Of a DNA stretch of 64,000 bases, positions 23,825-36,554 are shown piece after piece. Every line of letters begins with the position of its first letter. The first letter of the stretch is position 1. This DNA comes from Phoronis australis. Taxonomy: Eukaryota; Phoronida; Phoronidae. Position numbers and translations under genes: made by a program. The notes under the pieces are model-generated. The model did not search any database. It saw only the letters and a list, made by a program, of their open reading frames with translations, and was not told the DNA's origin. The stretch spans positions 1,043,933 to 1,107,932 of the forward strand of contig NMRA01000015.1 of NCBI GenBank assembly GCA_002633005.1. The letters are read 5' to 3'.

Positions 23825-24763
23825 GAAGTAAGCATTCTCTGAAAGATTACAAGACATTATGAACAATTTTTTCTGTCCCTGTAAATTATCGGCGATTAAT
23901 TTTTACCCAATGCCAAGTTTAAAAGATGACTGTAGTAAAAAATAATGCAGCAGTAAACCGGTTCTAACATACAAATAAAACTCACATTTGCCCGAGTTGA
24001 GCTCCAAACAAAAGCTGATTCACATTTTATTGTAAAAACACTTATGCTGACAGCAATCTCTGATTGGCTGATATGTCAGTGGTTGATAGGGCATCGACAG
24101 TCACTGCTTATCATATATTTCTGCTCCATATTGCGGCGTTGAGTGGATAGAGTTTACATCGCGTTTTATCAATGTTTCACCGATTTTTATTATTTACTGT
24201 TTGCCAGTGTAGTAAAAAGTTCTCCATGCCTTTTTGTATGGCACCTAGTTGTTCAAACTCTGCGAAAAAGGTATCGTCAAAGAGGGCGGACATAGGATAC
24301 CATCCGTTGCCCTTGCCTTGGTACAAGCTGTATGCTAAAGTAATTCCCTTTAATAAGCAAACTTGGAGTCAATGTCTTTTCAGTTTACAAAAAAGTAAGT
24401 GTTGAAGCAAGCTTTCTCTCGCAGATTACAATAAACTGTAAACACAATTCCTGTTCTTGAGACTACTCTAACACATTAGCAATCGTCTTCATCTACATAA
24501 TTCCAAATTTAACCAGTACTTAAAACAGTACGGGGTTTCACATTTTCAGTTTTATAAGAATTTCAATACCTTTAATGAGACACTTTCATAGACAAAAATG
24601 AAATCCTCGAGTTGGGCCCATTCTTTTTGGAAAGTTCAGGGGGTCACAGAAAACAAGTTCACCAAGTTAGTGCAGGTGTACCGGCGTCTCTGGAGATGAT
24701 GTATGTTACAACGAAAATGGTGGATAGTTTTTAAAGATTTAAAAATAAGAATGTGACTTTGCT
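23825..24763. repeat. Second duplicated block, version C (starts exactly after the N)
   Basis: 939-bp near-identical copy of 22,888-23,823. Beyond 24,763 the sequence continues as single copy (TTTAACAATATCTGC). Confidence 0.9.
24226..24394 (+). CDS. THAP zinc-finger first exon (version C, probably the same locus)
   Basis: Same frame as at 23,289, with the ATG at 24226 and the donor at 24395. The only notable protein change is QISQ to QTWSQ near the end of the exon, caused by a 3-bp length difference, so the frame is kept. If the middle contig is a haplotig, this is the one genuine copy and 23,289 is its other allele. No downstream exon found. Confidence 0.45.
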
Positions 24764-26879
24764 TTAACAATATCTGCATGGACAGGTCTAAGTTTTTATT
24801 TTTTCCAACATACCACCAAATTACAATATAAAACATACTGTGTAAAGTTCACGCACAGCATCCCCGGGGCGTCGGTAAATGCACGTGCGGGGTCCGTTAA
24901 AGTTTCCTCAGCAGAACCGGGTGCAAATGCAGAAAAATTGCAAGAGTCATTTTCACAGTATTGAGTAGACTAAAAGTGGCCGTGCAGTGTAATAAAGAAC
25001 GCTTAGCGATGGTGATCGTTTCTTTTGACACGAAGCTAGCACACCCCGTGAATAAGGGGCCGGCCGGGGGTTCACTAATCCGCAGGCGTGTACTAAAAAT
25101 TGTTAAGAAACCGTTTGCGAGTGTCAGGTCTGTTAATTCCCAACGACCCCCTTGTTTTCCATAGGCGGATTTAGGGGGCGGGCAGGGGTACGGACCCCGG
25201 GCCAGGGGTCCGCCCCTCCCCTTGGCTACCACAAAAAATAAAATAGCAAGAGCGTAAGGAAATGTTGAGTTTATTAATTAACCCCGGTAATTAACATTAT
25301 ACGGCTGAAACAAGATTTAAGTGTGTGCAGTTTTAGTGTGTTTGGGGGGGGGGCTGAGATCCAATTTCAAGTGTCAAATTCGGAACACGGCGCAATCGTA
25401 ACGGAACTATGGCTATGTATAGGCGCTCCTGCGACATCTCAGGCGACCGGCAGGGCGTTACGCGCTACAACTCTGCTTCCGTCGTCTGCTTCACTGTGCA
25501 ATGAAGAAAATTACTTCATTTTTTAAAGAAAATGGAATCTGAGTGATGATGAAAAAGCAAAAGCTGCTGGTAAGATGTGAATTTTAATCGAAACCTTAGT
25601 GAATCTCTCAGAAACTCATAATTCTCTCTTTTTCAAACCTTAACTTAAGACGATTTCCAAAGCAATCGCGTCATTAATGCCTACACACAAAAACGGATTT
25701 GGTCTTTTGGGCAATTGAAGACCATTATATCATAAATATAACAAATTTGTTACGAACTGATTGCACAAAGTATAAAAAGTGTTATAGCATTATAAAAAGA
25801 AGTAGGTTTCGTGCGCAAACGCTGTGGACCATAAACAAGTAGGTCTCTTAGTATCAAAATTACGAGTGGAATCGAGGTGGTGCAGTGATAACGCACGCGC
25901 GCTCTATCCGCCAGGTCGTGAATTCGAGTCTGTGGTAATTGCAGTTTTTCAAGTTTGACCCGTTCTCCGTATTTTTTTCCTTGGATGATACTTTAGGAAT
26001 CAAGAAAAATGCTTGATTATTAGAGGAAAAACAGAAAAATTTTCCTGGGTGGGAGAGGGGTTTGCCCCAATCCCGACCTCCCCCCATTCGGTGCTTTGCA
26101 CATCTACAATCGTGCTTTGCGCAAATGTTTACATACAAAACGTTGGCCCCCCCTTGTGATATCCTAGATCCGCCACTGGTTTTCAGAGTAGATTTTCGTG
26201 TAGGGGTTGAGGCCAATGCAGCACGGGGACTTTTACGGGAACGAAATGAAAATTTAGAGGCCCTCATTGGCACCCAGCACGGGTCCTGCAAGACTTGATG
26301 GAAAAGTACCGCCTACCCGAATTTTGGTATTCATGCCTGCACGGGCACCCCTTGTCAATATGAGTGACTCTCCGGCCCCTCCCGGAGTGAGCGGGTCTGA
26401 ATCCGGGCCATTTTGTATTAACCAGGAAACCCGGCAGGAACGAGAACTACAGCTGGGTGGCGTCCACCGGGGTTTCTACAAACTATAGGAGCAGTTGGTG
26501 GTCGTCGCGGGTAACTAGCTTTCCTCATTAAGAGGACAAACAATTGGATTTTGACTGAAAACATGACTCAAAAGATTAGCCAAATCCCTATTTATACAGG
26601 CAGACTGTCCACACCGTGGCATAGTATGAGCAGGTACGAATACGGTTGGTCGTCAAAGTTGGCGAGCTCATGGATGCTCATGACTGAGAGCGCCGGGTTA
26701 ACTTATCTCTCGCTTTCAAAAAGAAGAAAACTCACCAACGTTCTGATAGACACGGAGAAAACTGAATCCTAGATTTATGGAGTTTTATTTTCTCATTTAC
26801 TTATCAGTTGACAAATTATTTCAAACCATCCTTCCCTTGCCTAAAGTGTATTTTTTTCTAAAAAATATTATCACATCTT
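24764..26879. other. Intergenic, GC-richer, transposon-derived
   Basis: No splice-bounded gene is supported. Contains the hAT-like candidate at 25,163-26,180 and, inside it, a tRNA-like stretch around 25,866-25,935 (GTGGTGCAGTGATAACGC ... GAATTCGAGTCTG) that resembles a SINE head. The stretch 26,200-26,510 has an open frame but no recognised product. Confidence 0.4.
25163..26180. mobile_element. Possible non-autonomous hAT-like element
   Basis: The left side reads AGGCGGATTTAGGG. The right side reads CCTAGATCCGCCACTG, whose reverse complement CAGTGGCGGATCTAGG is the terminal text often seen in hAT-type MITEs. Flanks share GTTTTC but shifted by two bases, so the duplication is imperfect. The interior has G-rich and C-rich runs and no transposase. 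Confidence 0.35.
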
Positions 26880-27125
26880 GATATTGACTGAATTGGACTG
26901 CAACCCGGACCTGTCGGCCGGTGAGTGCACTAAGGTCTTAAAACGAGTCGGGTACAGACCAGAAAAAGCTTGTGTTCTTGCGGCGCCTTGTCACACGCAC
27001 CACCTTGAACGAAATCCCCCAAAACAACTAAGGGCCTCGGCCTCATCTCTGACCGATAGATGTCTCTGCAATTCAAGATGGCTGCGTCCTGTTGTTGCAA
27101 GTTGTGTTGAAATTATTTTTTCCCA
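26880..27125 (+). promoter_or_regulatory. Probable DIS3L2 promoter and 5'UTR exon
   Basis: A CpG-richer patch in AT-rich surroundings. CAAGATGGCTGC at 27,074-27,085 matches the YY1-type element found at many animal TSSs, with a short upstream ORF starting at its ATG. A gtgagt donor at 27,126 could join to the acceptor at about 27,800, just before the DIS3L2 start codon. All inferred from motif and position; no transcript evidence. Confidence 0.4.
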
Positions 27126-27820
27126 GTGAGTCAGAGAATAGTTATAGAAGTTTTCCAGCAAGCTGTAGCATCAGTGGTTTTTCTCATATAGATTTTCAAG
27201 TTCGGATTGTGCTTTATAAACTGTTCTGTTAAACATAGGTCTGTTATATCTCTAACTGTTCAACTGTTCACACTTCTCAATCTCAAGCCTTGGATTGTTG
27301 GCACTAAGACTAAGTCAAAGATACTAAATTATAACAGTTTAGCAAACACATTTCTAACTAAAGGTAAGTAAAAGTAAGCAAGTAAGTAAGTAAAACTTTA
27401 TTTCGACTGGGTATGGTGAACAGCAAATAATCATTAACATATGGTAGTGAGTCAACGAGAAATAAGGTGTATATGCAAGACAGGTAGAATATAAAACATA
27501 TGTATAAACAGATGGTACAAAACATTTGGTTAATATGTACAATGTAATGTACTATAAGCTACCTATACATTTTACAATAACAAGGCTAATGCTACACACC
27601 TAATGCATAATTGGAATGACACTCAACGTGTTGATTAGCCTCAGCTAAATCTAACAAAAATATGTCAAGGTCCGAGGTAGCCATAATTTGGCATTCTGAT
27701 GGGACACAGAACTGAGACCACAGGGAAAGTATTGACCAGTGAGTCACTGTTCATTGCCAGCCATTTAGATGTTCAGCCTACTCATCTGTAACAGTTTCAG
27801 CACAGGCAACAGATATTGTA

Positions 27821-30800
27821 ATGGCGGAGAGCCATCCAGAACTGAGTGTTAGAGATGAGTCAGAGCCAGTGATCCTGAAGTGTCAAGCAGAATGTGATAT
27901 CCAACAGGCTGAATGTGATCTCGGTGAGGGCATTTTTGTCAATGTTAGTTGTCGCTAATTACTGTGTTGATTGCTATGTTGAATATACAGTGAGTACGGA
28001 TAATTGCTCTCGCTTTGACTGCCCTCTTTGATGTGTGAGGTCCCAGGTTCAAAATTTGGCTGGAAAAATGGAGATTTTTTATTACTAGCACTCAGAAATG
28101 GTACAGTGTGTAGTCACATTGTGTTAGTCTCAAACCTAGGGCCTCGTGCGTCGAAGGGGCTATAAATTGCTGCTACTAAACAGCAATCAAAAGTTGTTAA
28201 TTGCGACAAAAGGCAGGTTTGCAGCCACTCAGTAGTGTAACTAGTCAACCAAACAACAATAACCCTTAGTCAAATGAATAAGAGTGGTCTTTATATTTCT
28301 ACACTCACTGAACATTATCTTCTACAGAGCTGGGAGCTGGGATTTCAAAAATAGGGCCTCCAAATGGGTTTCCTATTTCTCAGGTCATCCATGACCAATA
28401 ACTCGTGACAGGGTTTTTTATGACCCCAAGTAAAATTACTGTTACAGTGTGCAATGTTACTATGGAGACATGAGTCTGCAGTGAAGGTTTTTGTGTCTTA
28501 CATCATTTCTAAACCAATTTTCGTATTGTGTACTGGCCAGAGCTGCTAATTCAGTACTGGCCAGAGCTGCTGCTACCAAGTTAGGAGAGAAACCCATGCT
28601 TACTGGCTCACTTGGACTTCCAAATACTGAACAGGGCGTTCTAGCTGGGGTGTCTAACTTTGAATTCAGGTGCCCATTTGGACTCCCAGGACACATTCTA
28701 CTTAAAGGCCTGCCTGGAAATTGAATCCGCAGCTCCCCTTTTGTGAGACTTAAAGTGCAATTGTGGGAATTAAATATATAATCTTTTAAATAAATCTACG
28801 TCTGATTTAGGATCCATGGCTGCATCAGGTGGAGCAAGACCAAAGACAAAGAAATCTGTTGCTAAAATGTTGGAAGAGTCAGTGTCTAGACAAAAGGATG
28901 GTGCATTGGTAGTGAGTACTTCATCAAGGCAAGAGTTTTATGTACAACCATGTGCAATGGATGAAATAGCTCTTGAATAAGCTTAGTGGGCCAATCTCCT
29001 TTTTCAACATTGAATTCCAATCTTGAAAAACCTTACTTTTTGTTTGGTAACCGTTGCAATGTCATCAGTTCAGTTCGGCATACTGATTGTGTGATATTGT
29101 CAGTGTGCAATATTGTCAGTGTGCAATATTGTCAGTGTGTGCTATTGTCAGTGTGTGATATTGTCAGTGTGTGCTATTGTCAGTCAGTCAGTGGAATGTG
29201 CTTTTCTGATTCATGGATTCAGCTGCAATAGTCAGGAGCGAAACTTACAGGGAGCTATGTAGTGTTACAGAGAGCTATGTTAGTATTACGGGTAGCTATG
29301 TAGTGTTAGGGGGAGCTTTATAGTGTTATGGGGAGCTATATAGTGTTACGGGGAGCTATGTAGTGTTACAGGGAGTGTGTAATGTTACGGGGAGCTATGT
29401 AGTGTTACAAGCCCTCCTCCATTATTGTTGATTTGTATGGCATAGGGCGAATTATTGGGCAAGCAGATAACAAAATAAAGCTCACTTAAAAGTTATTTTC
29501 CAGAAATTTCATGACATAAAATTGTTCTTTTCTGTCATATTGTTTCCGAACTGAATAACTTGTTGTGTAATTTGTAGTGCATGATACTGAAAAAAATGTT
29601 GACCGTCATTGTGCTGGGTGGAAGTGTATCAACCAATTTGTAAGGGTTCTAGGCTCTAAGGGAAATCAGTGGGTCATACCCTCTTCCAATGTCAAAAACA
29701 CCAGTTTCATTTCTGACGGCAGTGTTCATTCTCTGTAGAACCCCTCTATAGTCGTGGATGAACCACCTGTGAATGACGACTGTGACAAATCAAACGTGCA
29801 GAAGAAGAAAAAGAAGAGGCATCGTGGAAATAGGAAGCGTGTTGAGAAGGAGCAGGAGACTGGCCAGGATAACCAAGTGACAAGTTTGAAGAGATTAGCA
29901 AAGGGTGTTGTTGGTGTGTTGTCTACGTTCTGTCATTCTGAACCAAGGTTTAAGTTTAGTAGAGCAAATAATGCACCCAAGGTTCCCACGGAACTGGAAA
30001 ATATTAAATGCCTTCGAGTAAGATGTGGAGACCCGCATCAACAGATAATGAAGAAATGCTCTATTTCTAGGTGTGGATTTTTGTGTCCAACAAATTTAAA
30101 GTCCTGTTTAACTGTCTAAGTATTCTGGGAGATAAAAGGTGTTTATTTTTATGTTTTGAACACAGGAGAGTATTAGGAAGACCTTCATCAATTTTATGTG
30201 CCTGAGGGCTGTGTGTATACTGTTAATTTTGTGCACCTGATTGATGTGTGTTTACTTTGAACTTTGTACTTTCACCACTGTCAAAATCATATTCAAATTT
30301 GGCGAACCAATCATTTCACCTGTTTAAAAAAGCTATTTGGATAGTATTGATTGATCATCTTAGTTTGTTGTCGATTCTGTCACCTTTGCTGTGCTTGATA
30401 ACGTTCTCTAAGAATCTGTTATGACTGATGCAGAATGACCCAGTTGAGCGAAGTGACCTTCAAAAGACTGTCTTTGAATTGGTGGCCACAGGTTTATCAC
30501 TACAGTTTTTACCTCTCCCAAGAGCACTATTATAGCGATTGTGTTGTAATGAGTTCTCGTTTTGTTCACCAATCATCTAAATTGGGCAAAGCTCATTTAC
30601 CAAAATTAGCTGTGATCAATTTGGGACGAAGAATTGTCACAACTTTCACTTTTCACTACGGCTTACTTGTGAACAGGGTGAAAAAATGACACACGTCACT
30701 CTCGACTTTTCCGTGCAACTGTAAATTTTTTTATTTTTATTTAATACAGTTTTTGCTTGAACTTCTTTGTAGACCATCTTGTCCTGGAACGCCATTTTCA

Positions 30801-33800
30801 CAGTGACAGTGAGATTGATCACAAAACAAAAGAGCGTCGCACCAGGCACAGTAGTGAGCATTTGACGGTTGAATACGATAAGGTAATATTTCATCCCAGT
30901 TTCTTGATGTGTTCTTTTACAATTTTGCTAAAACATTCTGTGGCGCATTCTCCTTCACTGAGAATTTATACCTTGGCCACTGTGGTGGTCTACATAGTGA
31001 TCTCATTTCTGGTTGCAGGTCAGTCTGAATACTTATTATTTATTTTAACTTCGCTAGTCTCTCACATTTAACTGCAAAAATACCGTTTCTTTATTTTCAA
31101 TACAACTGCATTGATTTGCTTACACAGATAATTCGATGAAAGGTCTATTTGCACTGACCTCTATATTGTTGCATCATGTTTGGTTGGCCATTTCTCACCT
31201 GATGATGGGTGGAGAAATTGCTGACTGAAATGTTGTACAAACTGACTAAACATGAATTACTTAATTCTACAAGTTCACTACATCAAAACTGTTTCAGGAA
31301 GTCACTGTTTACTTAATTGCTTTTGCTATAAATTTTGACGAAATTAAATTATACTTGTCCAACAAATTTTGTACTTAAAGCTGCACTTGGCCCTGTTTAG
31401 CTGGCTAAAAATGAAAATGGAATTTTAAAAGCCTTTTACTACATAAAACTGGTTCCAATATCCCTTACTATGACAAGATGATATTCCCATTACCAAAAAG
31501 AACATCGGAACCATCAGTGACTCAAGAAAATGCTTCAAAATTTATTGGGGTTGGCCAACCCTAAAATTGTGAATTCGAAAATGTCACATGTATTACCTGG
31601 GTCTTGAGTAGGTAACGGTAATATAATGCAATCTTGGTAAGGAATGTTATGAGACATATTTTGTGATAGTGAAAGGTATTGAATGCTAGTGGATACTGAT
31701 AATTGTTGCACCATGTAGAGTAATGTGACTGACATTCCAGTCCAGACTTGTAGCACTGAATAATCTACTGGATACTGATAACTGTTGTACTGAATTGTTT
31801 GTCTTTGTTAGTGATGTATGGATGTCTACGTATGTCAATACAATACTTTCATTGTCCTTTTATTTAACAGCTGAATAAATCCACACAAACATTATTTTCT
31901 AAGAAATTTTTTACGTTTAATTCAGTAACTTCAAAGGTCCTCAACAGATTTTCATAAAATTTTAAATATAGGCATTTATTGGTGTGATGACACTATCTTT
32001 CTGTTTTTGGATGGAATCGAGGTATTTTGCACCACCTAGTGGCCATTTTTTGCTGTTTTCAAGTCTTGTTTTTGGTGTCCACCCCTGTATCAACCAAATC
32101 ATTTGAAAATTGGCATATATGTTCTCAGTGTGAAGATGACCTTTGATGATGGTGACTGACTACTGTGGTAGTTTTGTTTTGAACCCATAGTTGTATCTCC
32201 TAAACCCACTGCAGAATCTTTACTAAATTTAGTAAGTGTATTTATATGAAGATAACAACAGACGGCGACGACTTTCAGGCAGATCCAACGGACACTGTGC
32301 CCACTAGTGGCAATTTCATTTCATTCTGTTTTCCTTTGTTTCTCTGAAGTTCCTTGACAAAGTGAAATATGGCATGTTCCTGTTTTTGAATGGATTGTAT
32401 GTTTTTGCGCCATCTAGTGGCCATTTTTATGCTACAAATAAATAACCGTAAAAGCACACCATTTGCAATGCATTTGTGGGCGCATTTCAATGCTCCGCGT
32501 TGCTCTTGTTATGTTTGCATCTGTACCTTCAAAGGTCCTCAACCGATTTTCATGAAATTCAGCACATAGGCATCCATTAATGAGGTGACACTATCCTCCC
32601 GTTTTCAGATGGATTCGAGGTATTTTGCACCACCTAGTGACCATTTTTACTGTTTTCAAGTCTGTTTTTTAGTGTCCGTCCATCCATCAACCGAACCACT
32701 CTAAGGATGATTGTGAAAATTAGCATGTATGTTCTTACTATGAAGAGGAGGCTTGACGATGATTTTCCGACGACTTTGACTACTGTGGCGCCTCCTAGTG
32801 GCAGTTTTGTTTGTTTTTGCACCCTTGGCTATATCACCTAAACGCTCTGCAGGATCTTTATTAAATGTAACAAATGTGTTTATATGCAGAAGTTAACAAC
32901 TGAAGATGATGATTGTCAGATGAGTCTGACTAACACTGCCCCCTAGTGGCAATTTCATTTTTTCTGTTTTCCTCTGTTTCTCTGAAGTTCCTTGACAATT
33001 TTCATGAAATTTGTTAAATAGCTTTCTTTTAAAGAAACGGTGACATTTTTCGGTTTTCAGATGGATTCGACATATTTTGCTTCATCTATTGGCCATTTTC
33101 TGTGTTTTCTAATCTTTTTTTGCTGTCTGCCCTCTGTCATCCAAACCACTCTTAGGACGATTGTGAAAATTGGCATATATATTGTGAAGAGGACGGTTGA
33201 GCATGATTTTCTGACTTCAATTAATGTGGCGCCTCCTAGTGGCAGTTTTTTGAGCCCTTGAATGTATCTCCTAAGCCCTTTGCAGAAGATGACAACTTTC
33301 AGGCGGATCCGATGAACCTTTGTCCACTTGAGGCAATTTCATTTTTTCCGTATTACTAAAGTTTCTTGATGGATTTTCATGAAATGTGCTATATAGCTTT
33401 CTGTTAAAAAACAGTGACATTTTCCAGTTTTTTGATGGATTCCAAATATTTTGCACTATCTAGTGGCCATTTTTATGATGCAAATAAACACCCTAGAAGC
33501 ACACCTTTGCTTTTGTTTATTTTCCCTTGAAGATGTACTCGGAAACATGCTTCTTGATGTTAGCTGTAGATTTAGCAACTGGACAAAATCGGATTAAAAA
33601 AATACTTCTCTTAGGAATGTCTCTTGAGGCTACCTGTTTTTATAAAATATCATTTTCTAAGAAATTCCTTGTCTTTTGAGTCTCTTATGTCAAGTTTATT
33701 TGTTTTTGCGTTGGACGCTTTCTTGAGTGACCTTATTGACTAATTATTATAGCACTCCTAGACTTATCAGCCACTTTTGACACTGTTGGTAGTTCTACAT

Positions 33801-36554
33801 GTATTCTAAAGTCCTTACTCTTTAATAAGTATTAAAAATATTTTTCTACTGGTTGTGTTACTGTTAGGGTTAAACATCAGTAGTGCCCGCGCAAACTGAA
33901 AGTAATTGGGCAAAATGACCTGGAATTCCAATCGTGACCCCCTGAGAGCAAGTGAAATTCATCAATCACAGTAGTCGCTTCTTATGAATGGTAGTCTACT
34001 GATAAGCTAACGAGGGAAAAAGTAATTAGTAAGGTAACATTGTTGTCAGGGCTAGCCAACGGAATTATGTTTGATTGCTTTCGGCGTGCATTGTGTGACT
34101 GTATTAATTCCCTCCTTGGCTATGTATTGGCCTGTGTTCATATTCACCGAATGTGTCTCGAATGTGTCTCGAGTATACAATAACTATTCTTTGTCATGAC
34201 CCCATTCTGTATGCTGTGTATCTGGAGTAGACAGGTTTTAGTTCTGTCAGTTACCGTGTGATTGACATGACCCTTGAGGTCAGGCCAGTGATGACGTAGA
34301 ACCATAGTCTGGAACGTTTTCCAGCCTAGTATATGTTTGTAAACTGATTGGGTAGATTCAGGAAGTTTTAGAATGTGCTAGAACATTGTGATAGACTATA
34401 AGTACCTAGACACGTGGTTAGTGAGCATCAGTTGCGTGGAGTTAATATTAATGGTAATGTTTGAGTTACTGTTAAAGGCAAAGGCAACACTGTTTCATGT
34501 CTTTTTTAGCAAAAGTAAGGTTCGTTGGTTATCCCAGACGTATTTTCCTCTTAATTACAGCTTTTCGTAATTTAATTAATTATTCGTTCTCTTCTCCGGA
34601 AGTGACGTTTTGGGAGGCAAGCATTTCGCGTCAATTTCTTTTCTTATAGCCTGACTGTGAGAGCTGCCGAGTCAGTCATTGTTCTGTCTCAGATGTGATA
34701 AGTTTGGCCGTCGTTTGCTATTGTTTACGAGTCAGTCAACATGCCACACTGTTGCTGCGTACGGGGATGTACTCATTATCGTCTCACGGACAGAGGAACT
34801 ACTGTCCCATTTGCCCGGCCGAGTGTACCGAGACACTCCCACCGGATAGTGACCTGAGCACACAAACTGCTTACATCCCGCCATGTGTCTCCCTCGCCAG
34901 CCACCTGGCACCTTCTAAATAGCTCCAATACTTTAGACAAGTCCACAATAAACTTATCAAAGTTTGGCTCACCGATATGTTCATTGAACGACAAACTGTA
35001 CTCTTCACTGACTGGACCTGTATTCACTCCCACTACTCAACATCGCAGCAGGGCTGCTTACAGGCTTTGGGCCATAATGAGTACATCCCGGTACGCAGCA
35101 ACAGTGTGGCATGTTGACTGACTCGTAAACAAAAGCAAACAACGACCGAACTTATCACAACCCAGGTAGATCAATGACTGACTCGACAGCTCTCATAGTC
35201 CGACTATATGAAAAGAAATTGGTGCGAAATGCTTGCCTCCCAAAACATCACTTCCGGAGTAGAGAACCAATATTTAATTAAATTACGAAAAGCTGTTATT
35301 GAGTTGAAAATATGTCTGGGATAACCAAGAATCTTATTTTTGCTAAAAATGACATGCAAAAAGGTTGCCTTCGCCTTAAAGAATGAGTCAACAGAGAGTC
35401 AGGTTCAGAAACAACAGGTTATTGAATCATGTTTAGATAATCTGTGGATCTTGTTTTATGTATATTGTGGTCCTTATATTTACTTTGTGTGTTTGTAGGT
35501 GAAGATGACATCTCAACAAAGAGGGAAGTATCAAACTGGCCAAGGAAGGAACCAACACTCAGGTAACATAATTTGCCGTTATTACTTTTCAATGCAGTTC
35601 ATTTTTTCCACGTAGTGAGTGACAAAGACATATTCCTTCATTCACTTCTACAGACACACAAAGACAAGAAAGACTATCATTCGAATCCAAGTATTTACTG
35701 TTATTCTCTGCAAGTGTGGTAAAGTCTACATCTACTGGATGCTCCATTACCACTGCAGCTAGTCATCACTTCTGACAAAGAAACATGCGCAAGTTTTGAA
35801 ACGTTATTACTACATGGTGTAAACATAAGAGGAATTTTCACTTTCACAAAGACATATTCCACTGATGTTTTGCCCATGATATCACAAAAAAACCAATACA
35901 ATGGAATCTGTCATATTGATCCAGTTTACCATGTTTTGATTAAAAGTAGCAAACTTGGTAATAGTCACTTACAGGCATCTTGCATTTTTAGAACCAGTTT
36001 TCTCCTCTGAAGAGCAGGCATCAAACTGGTTCTCAAAATCTAAGACTCTTGTAAGTGACTATTGCGGCAAACTCTGCAGTTGGAATAGCTTAAATTCTGT
36101 TTGGAAGTTATTTTGTTTCTAATTAAACCTTCTATAAGCCTACCCTCGGTGAAAAAAATTGATTTAGATGATGTAATGTTATAAACTGGTTTTGATCATT
36201 TTGTTGCTTACCCAGATAAGAGATTTCCGAGCTTGAAAATAACTTGCAGGCCGTTATTGACTTGAGACTATGCTCGGTTTGTTGGCTTGTCATGCAAGGT
36301 CATTTTGTATACCGACTCTGGTCTCGGGCACCATACCCAGAAGTCACACTCCTCAATAGAGGGCACCACTTTCATTATAGGAGGTGGTCTTAATCAAAAG
36401 CTAGTTCCTTCAACAGAAGGCGCAGTTTGTACCAGGTTTAGTAAATTTCCCAAGTTTCTGCTTATTTTTAGGAAGCTACAGAGGTAGACAGAACTCTGGC
36501 ATGGCTGGAAATAATTCAGGAACCCCAAGAGGGAAACAACAACGACAGGCAGGG
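27821..36554 (+). CDS. DIS3L2: DIS3L2 N-terminal extension (exons 1-7)
   Basis: About 266 residues precede the conserved YETY/GLKRG block, far more than in the human protein, where that block lies close to the N-terminus. The segment starts MAESHPELS, is acidic at first, then carries a strongly basic run ([14 protein letters not shown]) that could bind RNA or act as a nuclear signal, then a His/Ser/Glu/Arg-rich stretch ([16 protein letters not shown]). It ends in a Gly/Gln/Arg-rich region ([22 protein letters not shown]) typical of disordered RNA-binding tails. The exon 2 donor is ambiguous between 28,908 and 28,911 (one Val). An internal Met in exon 6 (MTSQQRG, codon at 35,505) could be an alternative start, giving a human-like length. 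Confidence 0.7.

Noticed and set aside
25860-26291. 143-codon minus-strand open frame
   Set aside because: It runs across the end of the hAT-like element and a tRNA-like SINE remnant; composition is that of G-rich transposon ends read by chance.
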